A DNA stretch of 64,000 nt from Leishmania mexicana MHOM/GT/2001/U1103 (lineage: Eukaryota > Euglenozoa > Kinetoplastea > Trypanosomatida > Trypanosomatidae), in assembly GCF_000234665.1 (NCBI RefSeq), contig NC_018336.1:182001-246000 (forward strand), in the 5' to 3' direction. Both the position numbers and the translations under genes were made by a program. The notes under the pieces were generated by a model. It had not been told where the DNA came from, did not search any database, and saw nothing but the letters and a program-made list of their open reading frames with translations. Below are positions 58,730-64,000 of the stretch, piece after piece. Numbering within the stretch: the first letter of the stretch is position 1; each line of letters opens with the position of its first letter.

Positions 58730-60256
58730 ATGAGCAGCAGTAGCGGGGACGAGTACGACCCGGCAGAGGTGGTTGTGCGCGCAGCCGTTGCATCACCCTC
58801 CATCGGCGACACCGTGGTGCCCTCAGCGGTGCCGTTCTTGAGGTCAGCAGCGGCGCCTTCCTTGGCGTCTCTTCCAAAGACGACGGCTTCAGTGCCCCCC
58901 TCTTCCTCCTCGCCGACCCCGCACAATGCTGGAAACGACGTCGACGGTGGCTACCGCTTGCACAGCGACATCAAGGGCCGCATCCGCTGCCTCGCCCTCA
59001 ATACGGCTGGTACGACGCTGTGCGCCGGCAGCGAGGATGGGCAGCTGTGCATGTGGGACTTCACCGTTCCTCTCAAGTCGCATCGCGTGCAGCCAACGCG
59101 GGTGCTGACGCCGTTTGTAAACCGTATCTCGGGATTGCAGCCCATCATCGCCTTGACATGCGCGAGCGACGGCAGCTACTTTGTCGCCTGCCAGGATGGG
59201 GACAGCCCGGTGCTGGTGCGAGCATCTGGGGAGCAGCTGGGGTACTGTGCAATCGGGGAGCGTGGTTTGATGGACGTGATCCAGTGCAAGGGCCATCGCG
59301 CCCCCGTCACGTGCGTCGCCGCACACACCCACGACGCAGCTGCCTTCTTCACGGGCAGCCAAGACGGCACGGTGCGGCTGTGGAACAGCGCCACGTTCAA
59401 GCAGAGGAGCGTCTACGCGGTGAAGCACGGATCGGGGCAGGTGACAGACACCCATGTGGTGGAGAGCGTGGCCAGCCTGGACGGCTTTCACAACGGACTG
59501 GGGCGCGTTTTTGCCAGCGGAGGGCAGGATGGCCGAGTGCAGATATGGGACAGCAGGGTCAAATACCGTCCCGGCGGGGCCATCGCCGCGGTGGACATGT
59601 ACGCGGCCACAACACCGGCAGGGCCTGGAAAGGCGACGGAGGACCCCTTCCTGGAGAAGCACGTGGGCGGCATGATGGAGCTACACCAGAAGGATGCGGG
59701 CGCCTCGCGCGCTTCCGGCAGCTACGGGCTTGCCGTACGTCTGGGCAGCGCTGTCAGGATAATCGACCTCCGCCGGCTCTCACACAGCGATGGTCCTACT
59801 GCGCCGACGGCAGTCCTAGAAGAAGCGGCTACCGGGCTTCCCCACGTGCTCGACACAACCGCTCTGTCGATTGGACGCGGTGGTGGGTCTTCAACAATGA
59901 TGACGTGCACAAGTCGTGCCGGCTACAGGCACACAAAGGGCGGCCACGTAGTGCAGTATTGCTACGCGGATGGCGACCGACTTGACCCGACGCTGGTCTG
60001 GCGGGCCGGCCAGCAGGACGAGGATGTCCTCTGCGCATGTGCGGATACCAGTCGTGCTGACGGCTGTGTCTTCGCCGGCCTCAGCTCTGGTGATGTGGTA
60101 GTGCACGGCGCCTTCTCGAGTGGTGCGGCCGCCCCGCAGCCCGTGGAAGCGTGGCTACAGACGCGCCCACAGAGAGAGGGATACGAGCGTGTCGTCGGCG
60201 TGAAGGCGCCGCGTGCAGTTGAGGACGACGCCGATCTGATGCGCGACCTGTTCTAG
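58730..60256 (+). CDS. WD40 protein, WDR70-like
   Basis: 508 residues from ATG at 58730 (MSSSSGDEYDPAEVVV). After a disordered Ser-rich N-terminus, WD40 blades run from about 75: IKGRIRCLALNTAGTTLCAG, SEDGQLCMWDF, LQPIIALTCASDGSYFVACQ followed by VLVRASGEQLGYCAIGERGL, MDVIQCKGHRAPVTCVAAHT, FFTGSQDGTVRLWNS and RVFASGGQDGRVQIWDS. The pairing of a 'G-E' blade with a DVIQCKGH block matches WDR70/GAD1, a nuclear protein implicated in DNA-damage-linked chromatin ubiquitination. WDR70 orthology is well supported by motif order but not proven. Confidence 0.8.
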   Translation: MSSSSGDEYDPAEVVVRAAVASPSIGDTVVPSAVPFLRSAAAPSLASLPKTTASVPPSSSSPTPHNAGNDVDGGYRLHSDIKGRIRCLALNTAGTTLCAGSEDGQLCMWDFTVPLKSHRVQPTRVLTPFVNRISGLQPIIALTCASDGSYFVACQDGDSPVLVRASGEQLGYCAIGERGLMDVIQCKGHRAPVTCVAAHTHDAAAFFTGSQDGTVRLWNSATFKQRSVYAVKHGSGQVTDTHVVESVASLDGFHNGLGRVFASGGQDGRVQIWDSRVKYRPGGAIAAVDMYAATTPAGPGKATEDPFLEKHVGGMMELHQKDAGASRASGSYGLAVRLGSAVRIIDLRRLSHSDGPTAPTAVLEEAATGLPHVLDTTALSIGRGGGSSTMMTCTSRAGYRHTKGGHVVQYCYADGDRLDPTLVWRAGQQDEDVLCACADTSRADGCVFAGLSSGDVVVHGAFSSGAAAPQPVEAWLQTRPQREGYERVVGVKAPRAVEDDADLMRDLF

Positions 60257-61040
60257 ACAAGGCGGCTCTTATGCGTGGGGACTGCTGCTCTCTTGCCTAC
60301 CCACACGTGAAGAGGAGGGGGGAGGGGCAAATAATCGAGGCGGGGAGAGGAAGGGAGCCCAGGCAAGCTTGTGACGTGTGTGTGTGTGCGAATTGATGAC
60401 GTCCTCACAGAAGTCCACCGACTCACGCCGAGGCCACGGCGCTAGGCTGCACCGCAGGTCGTGTGTAGTGCCCCTACAAGGGGGCACACATACGGGGCAC
60501 ACAAGCATGGCTGGCGTGATGCGTCCGCATTGTTCTGTGCCGTGGCCGAACTTCATCTCTCCCCCGATGCGAGACGCGCGTCTCGTTACCATTGTGCTTC
60601 GACGCACCTCTGTCTGTCTGTCTGTCTGTCTGTCTTCTCCTCGACTCCCCGTCCCTCCCTTACGACGCCGTCGTTTGACCAGCTGGCTCCATCACGCCGC
60701 ATTATCGGTTACACCACCAGTGCGCACCAGCTCCACTCAACACTCCTTTCTTGCCTCGCACAGCCGCCCCGTCGGGACGAGAGAGCGCGAGCGCACCGGT
60801 AGAGGTCCCTGAGGCGCCGCTCGTTTATCTGCGGACCCGTGTGTGTCTGTGTCGTGTTGACGGCATTGCCTCGGCCTCTCCTCAACTTCCTTCACACCGG
60901 CCGGAGAAAGTGACAACGGAAAAGGAAATCGGAAGTCGACCTCGCAGGCGCGGCCGGGTGCATTGTGCCGAGCCCACCCAACATCCGTTGCTCCCTTCGC
61001 CTTTTGTGGCAACCGGGGGCGCATGTGATCCGGGGATGCC
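60257..61040. other. Intergenic region with CTGT repeat and upstream ATGs
   Basis: About 780 bp. Holds the (CTGT)n tract and a pyrimidine-rich block to about 60895. Two ATGs precede the next gene's start: one at 61023 followed at once by TGA, and one at 61036 out of frame. Confidence 0.6.
60610..60634. repeat. (CTGT)n microsatellite
   Basis: Six CTGT units in the leader or 3' UTR between the WDR70-like gene and the next gene. On the sense strand it is also a pyrimidine-rich tract. Confidence 0.9.
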
Positions 61041-62156
61041 ATGTCATCGCCTGCGGATTCCTTCAATGCACCGCCAAGTCAGCACGCGCGACCGCCCACC
61101 AAGGAGGAGATTGCGGCGTTCATGCTGCGGCACACCGGGCATCTTCCGTTCGTGCTTCACGCGGAAGACCTGCCCCAGGGAGGCGAGAATGACTCGGCCT
61201 CATCCCTAGACAACAGGCACACAAACACTGCGCGGTGGGTAGCGCCGTACCTTTACACGGGTGCCGATTACGCCCTTGCCCTGGCCGCCTGCTTCCCAAG
61301 CCACTGCATCGATCTCTCGCTGCTGAACTGGTCGACAAACCCGCTGCTCTCCCAGCGTCAGGGCAACTTGCGTGTGTTTTGTCAAGCCGCACGCGCGCTA
61401 GCGCTCCCAGACGCGCCGCTGTCGGCACTGCACCCGGAGCTGCTGCAGAGCAGCGCGGCCTGCATCGTAGGGCACCTCAAGGTGCAGCATTGGCTTTATA
61501 GTCTCTCACAGCGGTTTATGCCTGCTTCTAATCACGACGCAGCGACACTGCGCGCGGTGCACCGGCATCTGCAGTCGGGGGAACCTTACCTAAAACGAAG
61601 GCGAGGCGAGCACGACGAGGATGGCGTGTGCGCGTCGGTGCGCGACTGCCCGCCCCTGCCGGCTGAGCACCTGCTGCGGTGTGCACCGGCCCTCACTCCC
61701 ATCCCCTCTTTCACCGACACAACCGAGTCAGGGCTGCTGTCTTCTGCCGCCGCTGTTTCTGCTGAGGCGAACCCGAAGGAGGGCGCAGAGACGTCTATTG
61801 CTCTAGCCAGCCACTCTGCAGGTGATGCAGCCGAGTTTGCAAAGAGGCAGAAGCCGTGGCTCAACTACAGCAAGCCGTGGCTGTTACCTTCGCTGCGCGC
61901 TGCGGAGGCAAAGAAGGCGGCGAGCGAGGCGGCAGCGGCGAAGCGGGCGCAGGAGGAGAGGGAGCGCAACTCTCGGTACACGGCTTACGTAGCGCAGGCC
62001 AAGAATGTGCACGATCAGTACGTGGTGTCGTGTACCGCCGCGGCAGAGAAGCGGGATCAGCTGCGCACCATCAAGGCTCTGCTACTGCAGGACATCATGG
62101 AGGGAAAACCCGTGGATTTCAAGGACTACGCCACACGACTTAGCGAGTGCCACTGA
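61041..62156 (+). CDS. Hypothetical protein with possible N-terminal CH (SPEF1/CLAMP-like) domain, 371 aa
   Basis: ATG at 61041 begins MSSPADSFNAPPSQ. Residues about 65-155 read WVAPYLYTGADYALALAACF then PSHCIDLSLLNWSTNPLLSQ and NLRVFCQAARALALPDAPLS. The spacing of a W, a 'ACFPxxxDLxxxN' stretch, and a following helix resembles the calponin-homology-like domain of SPEF1/CLAMP and some flagellar proteins. A Ser/Ala-rich linker leads to a C-terminal coiled coil (AAEAKKAASEAAAAKRAQEE) and ends with LLQDIMEGKPVDFKDYATRL. Domain resemblance is by eye only. A second ATG five bases upstream in another frame opens a 57-codon overlapping frame. Confidence 0.65.
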   Translation: MSSPADSFNAPPSQHARPPTKEEIAAFMLRHTGHLPFVLHAEDLPQGGENDSASSLDNRHTNTARWVAPYLYTGADYALALAACFPSHCIDLSLLNWSTNPLLSQRQGNLRVFCQAARALALPDAPLSALHPELLQSSAACIVGHLKVQHWLYSLSQRFMPASNHDAATLRAVHRHLQSGEPYLKRRRGEHDEDGVCASVRDCPPLPAEHLLRCAPALTPIPSFTDTTESGLLSSAAAVSAEANPKEGAETSIALASHSAGDAAEFAKRQKPWLNYSKPWLLPSLRAAEAKKAASEAAAAKRAQEERERNSRYTAYVAQAKNVHDQYVVSCTAAAEKRDQLRTIKALLLQDIMEGKPVDFKDYATRLSECH

Positions 62157-63240
62157 GACTGATACATTCCAGAGAAGCCAACACTCTTTTGCGGACGCTT
62201 ACCTCTGCCCATCGCACGCACGCGCACTATTTCGTATGGGTGCGCATGTTTCGTCTGCGCGGTTTATCCAAAACAAAGCGAGCAGCAGCAACACACACAC
62301 CCACACACGCTAGCCGTGCCCATAGACTCTGCATTAGATGACGGTTTGCTTCGCGTCCACGTGTGAGCCGACGCAAAGGAAGCCAACGCACACGTACACA
62401 TACACACATGCACCCAACTGAGGAAGTAGAAGAGTAAGCCACCGACGGTGTGCCGTATACCCGATGCTCGCCTTGGTCTGTGGCAGTAACAAGTTGCTGC
62501 GCTTGCAGCGACGACAGAGCAGAAACTCCCGCCTCTCCACCGTTTTCCGGTTTCTTGAAAATGGAGAGAAAAGCGCTCCGGCGCATGTGTGGAGTCACCA
62601 TCCGCGAAGTGTCGCGACGGTGTCCTGGCCGTCTCTGCCCCTGTCTCTCTGTCCGCCCTCACACGTACACGCACCCGCTGGCCTCCTCCTCTCCGGTGCA
62701 GACGCTGGAAGGCATGAGGGGGATGTGGGGTGGCACCTGCTCTTGTATATATGCCATTGGCAGCGCCTCATTACTTGCGCTTCACTTTTTATCCGCATGC
62801 CCTCATCTTCTGCTTTTGCGTTGTTGCACGCCCCTGCTTCCCTGTACGAGGAACTCTGGGCATTGAAGACCCGGTAGGGGCGGCTCCATCGCGGTTGAGC
62901 GAGCGCCCTTGACCTCCACTCTTTCCTCGGCTTTTGCTACCGTTGCTGTCTTGCTATGCGCACCATTGCGCTGGGACGATACCACTGCCCAGACGCCAGC
63001 AAGCGACGCTGAAACAGCGGTGGTCGGCGAAGGGCGAAGTGGAGGGAGAAGAAGGTTGCCGCGCTCGTGTCGATCGCAGCCTGCGCGGTTCCCAGACGCG
63101 TGGAGTTGCGAGGTTTTCGGCTTCTCATTCTTCCCCGTGGCGCCCACTACCGTCCGTGAGCCGGACTTCGACGCGAGCAGCTTTGTGTCCTTTTTCGTTT
63201 TGAGGGGTTCAGCGCTGATATTTGTGTGCTGCACAGCGCG
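62157..63240. other. Intergenic region
   Basis: About 1.08 kb with CA-rich sequence near 62288-62310 and pyrimidine blocks near 62637-62700 and 63180-63200. The frame of the next gene is open for some distance upstream of its first ATG. No other gene was supported; the plus ORF at 62909-63421 overlaps the next gene out of frame and looks like a shadow. Confidence 0.5.
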
Positions 63241-64000
63241 ATGTACCGGCACATTGCTTCACGCCAGCGATGTCGTGTGTGCGGCCACTGCAATTTTGTC
63301 ACAGGCACATCCGAGCGCTGGACTTCGGCGACCGCGCTCGCGTGTCTGTATCGATCCAAGCATGATCAGCATCCCCAGCAGCAAGAGCGTGTACATGCGA
63401 TTCCCACTTCACGCGCCGTGAAGCTGCGGCGTGCCATGTGGATGCGTATGCACCCAGTCGAGCGCTGGACCTCGCTCGTGGATCTTGGCCGGCGTGCCGC
63501 GTACTTGATCGAGAAGCCTGTTCAGCTGTCGTCGTCGGCAGCGCGTGATGTGGCGGTCAAGTCCACGCCGATCTCCAGCGACGACCGTGGCAACACATCG
63601 GTGCTAGGGAGTGCAGACCCAAAGGTGCGCTTCACATCGGAGGCGACAGAGGCACATTGGCAGCTGTCCCATGCGCTTCCCTACGCCGCACGCCTCCATC
63701 TGTGCCTTTCGGGGCTTCTGTGGATTCGCTGCTTGCAGGATGTGCAGGACACACTGGCGCGGGTGCGGCTGCCGTTTGCCGCGGTGCGACGCCCAGAGCG
63801 ATACGCCGTGGCGGACGTCTTTCCAACCCGCTTGAGGGAATACTGGGTCGATGCGCACACCACCGTGTCGACAAAGATGAGCGCGCAACTGAACTCGACG
63901 GCGGAGCAGATCCCGGCGCCGCACGCGTGGGACGCTGAGACGTCGGAAACCATCGAGGACGCAGCGACAGAGGCCACAATGACGGTGGATGCGGGCCGCG
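63241..64000 (+). CDS. Hypothetical protein, partial (continues beyond window)
   Basis: From the first ATG at 63241 (MYRHIASRQRCRVCGHCNFV) the frame is open to the window edge, at least 253 codons. The N-terminus has a CxxCxxC-like cluster, RCRVCGHC. It is followed by basic and aromatic-rich sequence such as LRRAMWMRMHPVERWTSLVD and, near residue 155, a hydrophobic segment LPYAARLHLCLSGLLWIRCL that could be a membrane helix or buried helix. No family is recognised. The start is provisional because the same frame stays open upstream. Confidence 0.6.
   Translation, partial: MYRHIASRQRCRVCGHCNFVTGTSERWTSATALACLYRSKHDQHPQQQERVHAIPTSRAVKLRRAMWMRMHPVERWTSLVDLGRRAAYLIEKPVQLSSSAARDVAVKSTPISSDDRGNTSVLGSADPKVRFTSEATEAHWQLSHALPYAARLHLCLSGLLWIRCLQDVQDTLARVRLPFAAVRRPERYAVADVFPTRLREYWVDAHTTVSTKMSAQLNSTAEQIPAPHAWDAETSETIEDAATEATMTVDAGR

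Noticed and set aside
59020..59985. Plus-strand ORF of 321 codons
   Set aside because: Out-of-frame shadow of the WDR70-like gene, Arg/Gly-rich without WD motifs.
62909..63421. Plus-strand ORF of 170 codons
   Set aside because: Overlaps the partial gene at 63241 in another frame, crosses pyrimidine tracts and lacks protein-like features.
1..64000. CRISPR arrays, insertion sequences and bacterial promoters or ribosome binding sites
   Set aside because: No regularly spaced short repeats or transposase ORFs were seen, and the organism is eukaryotic, so bacterial signals do not apply.

Overview
The window reads as nuclear chromosome of a kinetoplastid, most likely Leishmania or a close relative. 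Every convincing gene is intronless. Genes sit head to tail in two long directional clusters. They are separated by 0.4-3 kb of pyrimidine-rich, microsatellite-rich sequence of the kind used for spliced-leader trans-splicing and polyadenylation. GC is high and the products include trypanosomatid-style flagellar and mitochondrial proteins. The species call is inference; no tRNA, rRNA, CRISPR array or cis-intron was seen.

Layout. The left cluster (about 1-22884) is all minus strand. In transcription order from the centre it holds an IGR-motif protein resembling mitoribosomal mS41 (22884-22312), the axonemal ruler CCDC40 (21816-19189), an unrecognised 676-aa protein (17800-15770), an NKAP C-terminal-domain protein (14880-13669), a Trm82/WDR4-like tRNA m7G methyltransferase subunit (12805-11066), a small Cys-rich zinc-finger protein (9161-8727), a bacterial-type RNA ligase RtcB (7033-5567), and a large P-loop protein with SF1-helicase-like features that leaves the window (3585 to <1). 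A divergent strand-switch region (22885-25690), AT-richer than its surroundings, probably holds the transcription start for both clusters. The right cluster (25691-64000) is all plus strand: helical-repeat protein, small unknown, IFT57, coiled-coil unknown, DRC8/EFCAB2-like EF-hand protein, giant mitochondrial coiled-coil protein, small mitochondrial protein, PP2A B55 subunit, ERG4-type sterol reductase, second small mitochondrial protein, TTC4/Cns1 cochaperone, POT/PTR2 transporter, ribosomal protein eL6, WDR70-like protein, possible CH-domain protein, and a partial gene cut by the window end.

Repeats. A 422-bp sequence occurs three times at about 98% identity (4991, 7710, 23581) and a 174-bp sequence twice (4689, 10285), all in one orientation. 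They look like SIDER-type retroposon relics. Two copies of the 422-bp repeat lie in the 3' regions of RtcB and the zinc-finger gene; the third lies in the strand-switch region.

Functional themes. Flagellum assembly and motility (CCDC40, IFT57, DRC8 and possibly the CH-like protein) is over-represented near the strand switch. Mitochondrial proteins and RNA/tRNA processing (RtcB, Trm82, NKAP) are also prominent. As usual for trypanosomatids, neighbours share a polycistronic transcript rather than an operon-style pathway.
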